From assembly GCF_009832865.1 (NCBI RefSeq), contig NZ_CP047130.1, positions 2,480,001-2,544,000 of the forward strand: a DNA stretch of 64,000 nt. The letters are read 5' to 3'. Source of the DNA: Colwellia sp. 20A7 (GTDB taxonomy: Bacteria > Pseudomonadota > Gammaproteobacteria > Enterobacterales > Alteromonadaceae). The notes beneath the pieces are model-generated. The model had not been told where the DNA came from. It was given only the letters and a program-made list of their open reading frames with translations, and did no database searches. Shown one piece after another: positions 49,926 to 57,574 of the stretch (its first letter is position 1; each line of letters starts with the position of its first letter). The position numbers and the translations under genes are program-made.

Positions 49926-50126
49926 ATGACTAAAAAATCTAAAGCAAAAAACACGGTTAATTCAACCGTAGATACTGGCAGAGGTGTTGTCAAACACAAT
50001 GCACTAGCAGCGATGGTAACGTCTAAATTATTTAGACCGCAAGTAGTAAAAGCGAAGAAAGGCAAAGGTTCATTTAAGCGTAACAGTAAACATTCAGGAC
50101 AAGAGTCCTATTTAATCGCCGCTTAA
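49926..50126 (+). CDS. arfA: Alternative ribosome-rescue factor ArfA
   Basis: 66 residues. ArfA enters ribosomes stalled on broken mRNA and recruits RF2. The conserved block GRGVVKHNALAAMVTSKLFRPQVVKAKKGKGSFKRNSKH closely matches E. coli ArfA in the residues that fill the mRNA channel (KGKGS, R..KH). The C-terminus is short and ends ESYLIAA. SD AGGA precedes the ATG. As in enterobacteria, an RNA hairpin overlaps the gene end (50105-50154), suggesting control by tmRNA through a truncated message. Confidence 0.88.
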   Translation: MTKKSKAKNTVNSTVDTGRGVVKHNALAAMVTSKLFRPQVVKAKKGKGSFKRNSKHSGQESYLIAA

Positions 50127-50154
50127 AAAGTTGTGATCAAATAGGGCTTTTTTT
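50105..50154 (+). terminator. Hairpin terminator straddling the arfA stop codon
   Basis: 5' arm 50105-50117 lies inside arfA and pairs, with one mismatch, with 50135-50147; seven T follow to 50154. The stop codon (50124-50126) is in the loop. Cleavage of the stem by RNase III would give a stop-less arfA mRNA, the known switch by which tmRNA keeps ArfA low. Confidence 0.75.
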
Positions 50155-50386
50155 CAAAGCTAGTAAAACTAGTTCAGAGCAGGACAACAGAGCATTTATT
50201 TAAGGCAAAATGTTTCTTATAACGCTTTGCCTTTTTTGAATTAAATGAATGTTAATTAGCAACATGGCTTATTTAAACTAATATGAAAATATATGGATAG
50301 GTGATTACGTTGTTCGTTTAAAATTAATAAACGACAAAGAGAAAAAGCCAACAATAATCCTTCATTAAGATATGCCTTTAATTGGC

Positions 50387-50758
50387 TTATGTAGCTATTG
50401 TGCCATGAAAATTTAGATATAACGTTTTTAATTTGGTAGGTATAAGTGGCCAACCAATTTCTTTCGTTGCCCTACTCGCCTGCCAAAATAAGTGTTCGAC
50501 ATAATACACATCAATAAATTCAAATTCTTTAGGATGAACATCAATTAACTTTTGTTCCATGTAAGATAAATATTTTTGTGCTAATCCAATATTTCCGTTA
50601 GCAAATGCGGTACAGGTTGCATCAGCGAAGGCTTCCATTTTTGATGTAGTCATAGATTCGTCTTGATCATCCATCAATAGTTTTATCTCAGGAAATGTAC
50701 AACAAATTTCATTAAGAAAACTTTGTACCACGTCATCATCATTCATTACTAATACCAT
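50387..50758 (-). CDS. Small conserved hypothetical protein (DUF7674-like)
   Basis: 123 residues, mostly helical and acidic, ending FWQASRATKEIGWPLIPTKLKTLYLNFHG. I believe this is the DUF7674-type family, function unknown. ATG codons at 50758 and 50746 are both possible and neither has a strong ribosome site. It lies 11 bases downstream of a broken small membrane-protein gene on the same strand. Confidence 0.7.
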   Translation of the reverse strand: MVLVMNDDDVVQSFLNEICCTFPEIKLLMDDQDESMTTSKMEAFADATCTAFANGNIGLAQKYLSYMEQKLIDVHPKEFEFIDVYYVEHLFWQASRATKEIGWPLIPTKLKTLYLNFHGTIAT

Positions 50759-50769
50759 TACTGAAAACT

Positions 50770-50912
50770 TTAGAGCGCTTTACCTATAAATGAGCCTATA
50801 GTAACGCCAAAAGCCATAATAAAAACCAACCCAATCAATGATGCTAGTACGATTAAGCCAGTTTTTGGTTTTTTGGTACCGAGTTCCACCAGTTTTTAAA
50901 TTCATTAATCAT
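50770..50912 (-). pseudogene. Small single-helix membrane protein gene with a one-base frameshift
   Basis: ATG at 50912-50910 has an excellent ribosome site (AAGGA). The first frame reads MINEFKNWWNSVPKNQKLA then stops. One extra A in the A6 run (about 50869-50876 as T6 on plus) would join it to an open frame encoding a membrane helix, TGLIVLASLIGLVFIMAFGV then TIGSFIGKAL, stop at 50770. The restored protein would be 47 residues. Either a sequencing indel or a recently broken gene. Confidence 0.55.
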
Positions 50913-51562
50913 TTTATTTCCTTATGATATCTAAACATGAAATTATTAATTCGAAAAATATTACTTAGAGACAAACAATAGTTGGTTATAATTAACGACT
51001 AAAGTGGAAACAGCAACTATTTTTTGTCCTGTTTTATTATATGAAATTTTAGAAAGATATGTAACAACTTCCATTTTGTAACAGCATACTCAAATAATTC
51101 AGGCGGAATGAAACCTGCTTGACCAGTTAAAAAAATTTGAAATTTATCATGTATAACTTCTGCTACTTTTTCTCGACATTGGTCTTTAAAGCCGATGACA
51201 ACAGTTACATTTAAAAGTTACTTGCACTTGCCTAACATACCCACTTTTAAGTTTACGTTATTAGTAGTAAATAACGTAAGACATTGCCATTGAAAGATTT
51301 TATTTAATAAAAATTTTTATATCATTAAAACTAACAACACCGTATTTCTTTTAATATGAACAAGAACCGGAGTACTGTATAAATAAACTGATCACATAAT
51401 AAAAGGCACTTAAAGTAGTAATAAATGAAAAAATGCCAATAACCTTGTAACCTTTTTGAAAATAAGGACATCTAAATAGTATGTTAGATAATTTAAATCA
51501 CTCCATTAGGTAATGTTTATATACCTAAAGTGGCACTAGTGTAGTAGTAATAGAGGTGATAT
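50913..51562. other. Gene-poor region with a coding remnant and hairpins
   Basis: 650 bases before the next intact gene. Contains a minus-strand coding remnant (51017-51225), a perfect 10-bp inverted repeat (51253-51262 with 51270-51279, no T tract) and a 7-bp inverted repeat (51506-51512 with 51522-51528) just before the next gene. Nothing else seen. Confidence 0.5.
51017..51225 (-). pseudogene. Possible remnant of a small protein gene
   Basis: An open frame of about 66 codons on the minus strand ending at TAG (51017-51019). It reads TVVIGFKDQCREKVAEVIHD, then QAGFIPPELFEYAVTKWK, protein-like in composition, but has no ATG, GTG or TTG start near its 5' end. Likely the 3' part of a decayed gene; family unknown. 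Confidence 0.3.
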
Positions 51563-51877
51563 ATGTGTAGTACGCCAAGACCAAAAACAAGCGTAAAAGG
51601 TAAAACCGGTAGTTCGGGTAGTGTGTTATCGAATTTAAATACTGAGTCTAGAAGCCTTTTTGCTGATCGGGCTAATATAGCTCAAGAACGACGTCATCAA
51701 ATGGCAATGAAACAAAGAAATGATCAACGTCAATATGATGCTTCGATAAAAAAAGCTACAAAAGCGGTAAATAGCGATGTTAATAATTCTCAAAACAGCT
51801 TAAGCTATTGGTTACTAAAGGCAAACTTAAAAGACCTTTTTATTATGTTATTCTTCGGTACGTCAATACGAACATAG
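51563..51877 (+). CDS. Small basic hypothetical protein
   Basis: 104 residues, rich in Ser, Gln, Asn and basic residues. N-terminal MCSTPRPKTSVKGKTGSSGS is disordered in character, the middle (RANIAQERRHQMAMKQRNDQRQYDASIKKA) looks like a charged helix or coiled coil, and the C-terminal third contains a short hydrophobic patch (LKDLFIMLFFGTS). No family recognised. SD-like GAGGTGAT precedes the ATG, which supports a real gene. It lies 56 bases before the acyltransferase gene on the same strand. Confidence 0.6.
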   Translation: MCSTPRPKTSVKGKTGSSGSVLSNLNTESRSLFADRANIAQERRHQMAMKQRNDQRQYDASIKKATKAVNSDVNNSQNSLSYWLLKANLKDLFIMLFFGTSIRT

Positions 51878-51933
51878 TTTATGTACTATTAACCCCTTAT
51901 AAAATTTAACTACGTTACGTAATATACACCGTT

Positions 51934-53706
51934 ATGACAAATACAGATAAAACACCTTCAGACTTACGAATAGCATCAATGGCACCTAATTCCTTCGCTG
52001 GGTCAGTGCTTAAGTTATTTGCTCCCTTGCTTGATAAATTGTTAGGTATTAGACGCTTACGCAGCATTTACGAATCCTCTGATTTACCCGGTTTAGATAA
52101 ACAAGCATTCTCTGAAAAGTTATTGAAATTGTTAGGCGTTCAGGTGTTGGGTGGCGAAGATATAATAGCTAAAATCCCAAAGACAGGTCGATGTATTGTC
52201 GTATGTAATCATCCTTACGGTATGATTGAGGGTGTTATTATTGCCCATTTACTCACCGCCTTTCGTGCTGACACCAAAATAATGGCCAATGTTGGTTTAC
52301 AAATATTTAAAGAAATTAAAGACTATTTTATCTTTGCTAATCCGTTAGTACCTAAAGCACCCATTAATACTTCTGCGATAAAACAGTGTTTTAGTCATAT
52401 TAATCAAGATGGATTATTAGTTATATTTCCTGCAGGTCGCGTGTCTTTTTTCAATTCAGATAAAAAAATAATAACGGACGGTGATTGGAACCGACTTGCG
52501 GTTAAAATTGCGAATAAAACTAACACCCCTATTTTGCCTGTTTTTATTTCAGGTACTAATAGCGCTTTATTCCACCGCATGGGACGCATTTATTATCGTT
52601 TTCGTTTATTAATGCTAATTCGTGAAATGCTTAAATTACAGCAACACCGCATAACCCTAACAACAAAAAACTTAATTGAGCCTAAGCAGCTAAAAGAACT
52701 TGGTAGTATTGAAAAAATTAATGATTTTATACGATTACAGTGTTATTTAAATGACGAAGATTATCTCAGCCAATGGCCTGAAGACGATGAACAAGGATCT
52801 TTTAAAGACGTTATTCCTCAGGCTGACAGTGAATTAATAAAAGCGGAATTATCTCGCTTACCGGCTAAACAGCACTTGTTAGATTTTAAATCATATTCTG
52901 TCTACTACGGTTATCAACATCAAATACCTACTTGTGTTCAAGAAATTACGCGTTTACGAGAAATTACGTTTCGGACACTAAACGAAGGCAGTGGTGAATC
53001 TTGTGATACCGATAAATTTGATGCTACTTATATGCACTTATTTGTTTTTGAAAATAACAATGAAGAAATTATAGGTGCTTATCGCGTTGGTCAAACAGAT
53101 CTTTTACAAAAAGACGGTGATATTTCACAGCTCTACCTTTCACAAATGTTTGATTTTCAACCTGAGTTTATTAATCAGCAGCAACCTTGTTTAGAAATGG
53201 GGCGCTCTTTTATTATAGAAGCGTATCAAAATAGCTTATATGGCTTATTATTATTGTGGAAAGGTATTGGCGCATTTGTTTGTCAGAACCCGCGTTATAG
53301 AACGTTATATGGCACGGTATCGTTAAGTAAATTATATGACCCACGTTCAGTCGCTTTAATTAATGATATTATGGTAACAGACGCTCATGGCGTTCAGCCT
53401 AAAGCCGCGTTTGTTGGTAAGCTTCATCCGGAAGTAAAAGATTTTGTGAATAATGACTCAGTAGGTATTTCGCAACTATCGTCGCTAGTTAAAGCGATTG
53501 AAGAAGACGGTAAAGATATTCCTATATTACTGAAAAAGTACCATAAACTTGGCGCTAAATTTCATTGTACGGGCATTGATTTAAACTTCAATCAAACCCC
53601 CGGCTTACTGCTTAGTGTTGATTTTCCTCGATCACCTGACAAACTATTAAAGATTTATCTTGGTGACGGTAAAGATGAGTACGTACAATATAGCGACGTT
53701 GATTAA
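51934..53706 (+). CDS. Two-domain acyltransferase, OlsF-like (ornithine lipid synthesis)
   Basis: 590 residues. The N-terminal half (about 60-300) is a lysophospholipid/O-acyltransferase domain with NHPYGMIEG (the HX5D/E catalytic segment, here Glu) and FPAGRVSFF. The C-terminal half (about 330-530) is a GNAT-like N-acyltransferase of the OlsB type (REITFRTLNEGSGESCDTDKFDATYMHLFVF, EMGRSFIIEAYQ). This order matches OlsF, which N-acylates ornithine then O-acylates it to make phosphorus-free ornithine lipid. A hemolysin-like label is an older alternative. The substrate is inferred from architecture only. Confidence 0.78.
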   Translation: MTNTDKTPSDLRIASMAPNSFAGSVLKLFAPLLDKLLGIRRLRSIYESSDLPGLDKQAFSEKLLKLLGVQVLGGEDIIAKIPKTGRCIVVCNHPYGMIEGVIIAHLLTAFRADTKIMANVGLQIFKEIKDYFIFANPLVPKAPINTSAIKQCFSHINQDGLLVIFPAGRVSFFNSDKKIITDGDWNRLAVKIANKTNTPILPVFISGTNSALFHRMGRIYYRFRLLMLIREMLKLQQHRITLTTKNLIEPKQLKELGSIEKINDFIRLQCYLNDEDYLSQWPEDDEQGSFKDVIPQADSELIKAELSRLPAKQHLLDFKSYSVYYGYQHQIPTCVQEITRLREITFRTLNEGSGESCDTDKFDATYMHLFVFENNNEEIIGAYRVGQTDLLQKDGDISQLYLSQMFDFQPEFINQQQPCLEMGRSFIIEAYQNSLYGLLLLWKGIGAFVCQNPRYRTLYGTVSLSKLYDPRSVALINDIMVTDAHGVQPKAAFVGKLHPEVKDFVNNDSVGISQLSSLVKAIEEDGKDIPILLKKYHKLGAKFHCTGIDLNFNQTPGLLLSVDFPRSPDKLLKIYLGDGKDEYVQYSDVD

Positions 53707-53853
53707 TTTGAATATGAATGCAGTTTAGTGGGTGATCATGAACTTGGTTTTACCAAAATAGTGAGTTAAACAAAGTTCAGTGCGCCCTATTCTTTCAAAA
53801 AAATTGAGCGGTTAGCACTATCCTTATCACCACATTGCACAGATAACGAAAAT

Positions 53854-54345
53854 TTATCTTGCTCTCATATAACTTACCGTGGCGGGGGCTAAACCAAATG
53901 TTTGAGGCAGCGCTTTTGTTTGGGCAAACGATATTTGAGCGATCATAGCATAGTGATGAACGGCATGACTACCAGCAAACACTAATTCTCGGGCGATTGA
54001 GGTTTGTACATTTTTACTGGTCATCGACACTTCAGTTTTTAGTGGCAATAACGTGTTTAATTGCCTTTCACTAAGGTGGTTAATCCAATCTGATATTTCA
54101 TTTAACTTATCTATCGCAAGTGCTGGATGTAACTCTAAAGAGGTACCTCGTCCTCTTTTATCATAATCAATTTCGTTATTATGCAAGCCTGATATTAGTG
54201 CAAGGTAATGATCAATGATATGTCGAATATGGGAGCCAGCCGAACTAATGAAGTTAGGAGATATGATAGCGGTGTAATCCTCTTGGGATACTTGATTGAG
54301 GTATAACTGGGCTTGTTCAATAATTTCTAACTGGCTTTTTATCAT
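53854..54345 (-). CDS. DinB-family four-helix protein
   Basis: 163 residues. DinB/YfiT-like metal-binding fold: histidines in SAGSHIRHIIDHYLAL (residues 42 and 46) and in GSHAVHHYAMIAQI fit the three-His metal site. Homologues include thiol-dependent transferases and damage-induced proteins; the specific activity is unknown. It follows the zinc anti-sigma gene by 34 bases on the same strand, so it may belong to the ECF sigma operon. Confidence 0.78.
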   Translation of the reverse strand: MIKSQLEIIEQAQLYLNQVSQEDYTAIISPNFISSAGSHIRHIIDHYLALISGLHNNEIDYDKRGRGTSLELHPALAIDKLNEISDWINHLSERQLNTLLPLKTEVSMTSKNVQTSIARELVFAGSHAVHHYAMIAQISFAQTKALPQTFGLAPATVSYMRAR

Positions 54346-54379
54346 TTTTATTTATTTCCAATGTTTAAATTAACTAATA

Positions 54380-54661
54380 CTATTTTTTCTTTCGACTTTT
54401 TAATATCGCTTTAATAAGGTCTTCGGGTACTTTTTTAGCTGACTCGGTGTTCGTAAACTCACCTTGAGAAATGCGAATGATATTTTCGTATTTACGCACA
54501 TAATTTTTACACTCTTTACACATACTTAGATGCAGTTTAAATTTCAAGCATTCTATATAGGATAATTGATTTTCATGAAAATCATATAAAAAACCGTCAA
54601 TTTCTTTGCAAGTGAGCATACCAGGAACATATTTAGACATTAATCGTCTGATCGTTAACAT
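54380..54661 (-). CDS. Soluble zinc-binding anti-sigma factor (zf-HC2/ZAS)
   Basis: 93 residues with the zinc-finger anti-sigma signature: an early cysteine (MLTCKEIDGFL) and HLSMCKECKNY (HX3CX2C). There is no membrane helix, so it acts in the cytoplasm; ZAS proteins of this type (RsrA, ChrR) release their sigma factor when zinc or thiols are disturbed. It lies 24 bases after the ECF sigma gene. The Lys-rich C-terminus (KAILKSRKKK) is unremarkable. Confidence 0.82.
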   Translation of the reverse strand: MLTIRRLMSKYVPGMLTCKEIDGFLYDFHENQLSYIECLKFKLHLSMCKECKNYVRKYENIIRISQGEFTNTESAKKVPEDLIKAILKSRKKK

Positions 54662-54685
54662 GCTAATTCACCTTCCAATTATCAT

Positions 54686-55363
54686 CTAAATTGTCTTTGT
54701 TTTTTCCGCTAAAATAGCCTTCAACAGCAGTCTTGCTCTATGGAGTTGAGTTTTTACTGAAACTTCAGATATACCTAATATATTCGCGGTTTCTTTAGTA
54801 CTTACTTCTTGGATGTCTCGAAGCAAGATAACGTTACAATATTTATCAGGCAGTTGTAAAATAAGTTCATTAAGCGACAGTTTTAGTTCATTTTGTTCAA
54901 ATAACTGCTCAACATTATGCCCTATTCCTCCCACTCCCCCATGTACAGACCCTTGCTCAGAATTAGCACTAAAAACAGTACGCTCACCATATTCATTATA
55001 ATGCTGAGTAAAGCTTTCAAAGGGTAAAGTGTTTTGTCTTTTTCTCTGTCTTATCAACATTAATGCTTCATTGACTGTTATACGGTGCAACCACGTTATT
55101 AAGCTTGAACCTTTTTTAAAAGCAGCAATATTTTTGAATACTTGAATAAAGGCTTTTTGCAAGGTTTCTTGTGCATCATCATCTGAAGTAAAAAAACGAC
55201 GAGCTACAGCATACATTCTTTCACTGTATTGCCGCACCAATATTTCATAAGCTAAATCATCATTATTAATTAGCTTCTCAATAAGTTCATTTTCTTTCGC
55301 TTGCTCAAAAATTATAGAGGTGTGTACTTTCAACAATGTATAACCTTTTAAATTAATGAGCAT
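54686..55363 (-). CDS. ECF-type RNA polymerase sigma factor
   Basis: 225 residues. Region 2 (EILVRQYSERMYAVARRFF, DDAQETLQKAFIQVFKNIAAF, TWLHRITVNEALMLIRQRKR) and region 4 (LNELILQLPDKYCNVILLRDIQEVSTKETANILGIS, VSVKTQLHRARLLLK) are complete. The linker between them is unusually long and Gly/Ser-rich (NSEQGSVHGGVGGIGHN). A TTG near residue 10 has a better ribosome site than the ATG and may be the real start. The next gene encodes its likely zinc anti-sigma factor. Confidence 0.9.
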   Translation of the reverse strand: MLINLKGYTLLKVHTSIIFEQAKENELIEKLINNDDLAYEILVRQYSERMYAVARRFFTSDDDAQETLQKAFIQVFKNIAAFKKGSSLITWLHRITVNEALMLIRQRKRQNTLPFESFTQHYNEYGERTVFSANSEQGSVHGGVGGIGHNVEQLFEQNELKLSLNELILQLPDKYCNVILLRDIQEVSTKETANILGISEVSVKTQLHRARLLLKAILAEKTKTI

Positions 55364-55507
55364 AAAAATAACTATTGAAATAGAACGATTAAAGCCGAGT
55401 TTTATTTCATATAGATGAAAATTAATAAAAAATATAACTAAATGTTCATTAAATGCACTATTTTACTTAGATTTTATTGGCTTAACTACGCTGTGCCTAG
55501 TTTATCC

Positions 55508-56668
55508 TTATTTGAGCGCGCTATTTTCTGCTAATAGCGACAAGCTCTTTTTGGGTTTGAGGCCAAATAGAAAGCGTAATAAATTAAATGGTTTAATGAT
55601 AAAAAGACAAATTGCACTGGTAATAGTAAATGATAGAACGAATAGCAGTATGATTTTAACCGCTATTGATGCTTCCAACCCAATGACATGATAGCCAACA
55701 ACCACGATAACTGTTTGATGAAAGATATAAAAAGGATAAATTAATTCATTACTAAGGCGTAACCATTGAGGGGTTTTACATAAATAAAACTGTCCATAAC
55801 CTAAAATAGTTAGCAGTGCCGACCATGCAACCAAACAACAAACTAACCACCAAATAGACCAACGTGCATCTAAGGATAAATACTCACTAAGATCGGGTGA
55901 ATAGTAATACGCATAAAAAATAATGGTAGTGATCAGTAATATCATTAAGTTATAAAGTCGCTGTTCGCCTATCGCTTGCCAAATGCTTTTATTTTGAATG
56001 AAAACCATACCTGCGATAAAAAAGAAAAAGTAATAGCTAGAAGATGATAAGTTTTCAATTTTATTATCGTCGCTGGTAAAAGTTAAAGAAAAGTATATTT
56101 TTATCACAATAAGTAAACAAACAAGTAAAAACAAACCGGCTTTATATTTACTCAGTTTTACGACATTATTGATAATTAGCGCCCCAAATTTAGCGCTCAA
56201 AATTTTATTAATTGGAATGGCAAGCAAAGCAAAAATAATGAGATATTCGATGAACCAAAGGTGGTTAGTTTCAAATTTAAGCGCAAGTTTAGGAAATTCC
56301 TGCCAGTAAGATTGCAGTTGTGTAATATTTTCAATGTAAGTCTGTGGAGGTACCACTAATAATACCCCTACGATCAAAGGGATAAAAAGCCTTGTTATCT
56401 TGTTTAAGGCAAACGCTTTAGCACTTACTTTCGATAATAAAATTACACTACCTACACCAGAAATAAAAAATAAGATCGGTAATCTAAATTGCTCAAAATA
56501 GACCATAATATCATCAAGAACTTTACTTGAATCATTATTCATAATATGCCAATTATCACCATTAAAAGGCATACAAACATGATGAAGGAACACGGCAAAG
56601 ATCAAAATTACTCTTAACCAATCTAATTCTGATAACCTTACACTGCTGTTAAATTTCATTGTGAACAT
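55508..56668 (-). CDS. Acyltransferase-3 family membrane protein
   Basis: 386 residues with about ten membrane helices. Acyltransferase_3 features: LSELDWLRVILIFAVFLHHVCMPF (with the catalytic His after the first helix), FRLPILFFISGVGSVILL, NHLWFIEYLIIFALL and YPFYIFHQTVIVVVGYHV. Members acylate sugars of polysaccharides or glucans (OafA, OpgC types); the substrate is unknown. Start may be the ATG at 56668 or 56659. A heptanucleotide tandem repeat lies just upstream (56711-56748). Confidence 0.87.
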   Translation of the reverse strand: MFTMKFNSSVRLSELDWLRVILIFAVFLHHVCMPFNGDNWHIMNNDSSKVLDDIMVYFEQFRLPILFFISGVGSVILLSKVSAKAFALNKITRLFIPLIVGVLLVVPPQTYIENITQLQSYWQEFPKLALKFETNHLWFIEYLIIFALLAIPINKILSAKFGALIINNVVKLSKYKAGLFLLVCLLIVIKIYFSLTFTSDDNKIENLSSSSYYFFFFIAGMVFIQNKSIWQAIGEQRLYNLMILLITTIIFYAYYYSPDLSEYLSLDARWSIWWLVCCLVAWSALLTILGYGQFYLCKTPQWLRLSNELIYPFYIFHQTVIVVVGYHVIGLEASIAVKIILLFVLSFTITSAICLFIIKPFNLLRFLFGLKPKKSLSLLAENSALK

Positions 56669-56710
56669 TTCAACTTAGATCGTATTAATTGGTATGGTGT
56701 TGGGTTTAGT

Positions 56711-56748
56711 GATTATTGATTATTGATTATTGATTATTGATTATTGAT
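56711..56748. repeat. Heptanucleotide tandem repeat (GATTATT)n
   Basis: 5.4 copies of GATTATT, 43 bases upstream of the acyltransferase start codon. Such tracts change length by slippage; in the promoter or leader this could vary expression. Confidence 0.85.
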
Positions 56749-56858
56749 AAACGAAAACATCATTAACAACACAAGTTAAAGATAGACAATAATTGGTTAA
56801 ATTTTCGGGCTAAATAAAATAATCAACAGTACTTTTGTTAACTACCCTGTTGGCTATA

Positions 56859-57209
56859 TTAAAACACCATAGCATGGTCAACTAAAAACCGACCATTTTG
56901 GTGCGTTAACACTATTTCAGCCACATACTCACCTTCAACTTTAGAGCAAAGCTGTTTCCAGATAATAGCGGCTGAATCAGGACGTTTAAGCACAGCAATA
57001 AGCTCTCGCTTCCCCCATGTGCCTTTTTCAGATTGATATTTTTCACATACCCAAGCTAGGTGCTCTTTGGTAACAATTGCTTTCGCTCTATCAGTAAAGT
57101 CTTGAACATGTTTTGCATGATTAATATCTGTCGATGCTTGCATCAAGTTATCCATAATAGGAGTCGCTATCGCTAATATTTCTTGATCCGACATTTTCAT
57201 AAAATTCAT
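56859..57209 (-). CDS. Small hypothetical protein (possible NTF2-like)
   Basis: 116 residues, no signal or membrane segment. Helical N-terminus (DQEILAIATPIMDNLMQAS) and a beta-rich C-terminal half (GEYVAEIVLTHQNGRFLVDHAMVF) suggest an NTF2-like fold, but this is only a visual guess. Strong SD AAGGAGC supports the start. A decayed membrane-protein frame lies directly upstream. Confidence 0.7.
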   Translation of the reverse strand: MNFMKMSDQEILAIATPIMDNLMQASTDINHAKHVQDFTDRAKAIVTKEHLAWVCEKYQSEKGTWGKRELIAVLKRPDSAAIIWKQLCSKVEGEYVAEIVLTHQNGRFLVDHAMVF

Positions 57210-57234
57210 TTAAGCTCCTTAGTACGATTAATCA

Positions 57235-57441
57235 CTATTTAACGATGCTTTGCTGTACTATTTTTTTAATACGTCTTTTAATTATCTTTTGTTCACAATA
57301 AAGCTCCACAAAACCACCAACACCAAATGAAGCAATAACTAACAACCAATACAAAAGCCTATCAAATGAGTGAATATCAGAAATATAAAGGTATAGGTTA
57401 AATGGAATAACAAAATACCTGAGAGATAAATAAATTCACTT
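57235..57441 (-). pseudogene. Small membrane protein frame without a start
   Basis: An open minus-strand frame ending at TAG (57235-57237). It reads LRYFVIPFNLYLYISD, then FDRLLYWLLVIASFGVGGF with one or two hydrophobic segments and a basic tail (KIIKRRIKKIVQQSIVK). No ATG/GTG/TTG begins it; a GTG just upstream is out of frame by one base, so a one-base change could have broken it. The rest of the 365-base gap holds the lipoprotein terminator. Confidence 0.4.
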
Positions 57442-57463
57442 CAATTAGTGTAAAAAATAGCGC

Positions 57464-57506
57464 AAAAAAAGCATTGCAACTTTTATCGTTTTAAAAATGG
57501 CAATGC
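57464..57506 (-). terminator. Terminator after the lipoprotein gene
   Basis: On the minus strand GCATTGC (57506-57500) pairs with GCAATGC (57477-57471), followed by seven T (57470-57464). Loop about 22 bases. It lies 69 bases after the lipoprotein stop codon. Confidence 0.7.
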
Positions 57507-57574
57507 TATTAAGTTTATTCAATGTTTCGTGCTTAGCTCAAAGTTTACCGTTTATAGTAAACCCTTAGTGCTAA

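Noticed and set aside
50256..50453. Minus-strand frame of 65 codons
   Set aside because: Overlaps the better-supported 123-residue gene in another frame and has no ribosome site.
54815..55001. Plus-strand Cys/Ser-rich frame inside the sigma-factor gene
   Set aside because: Antisense shadow of a conserved sigma factor with no translation signals.
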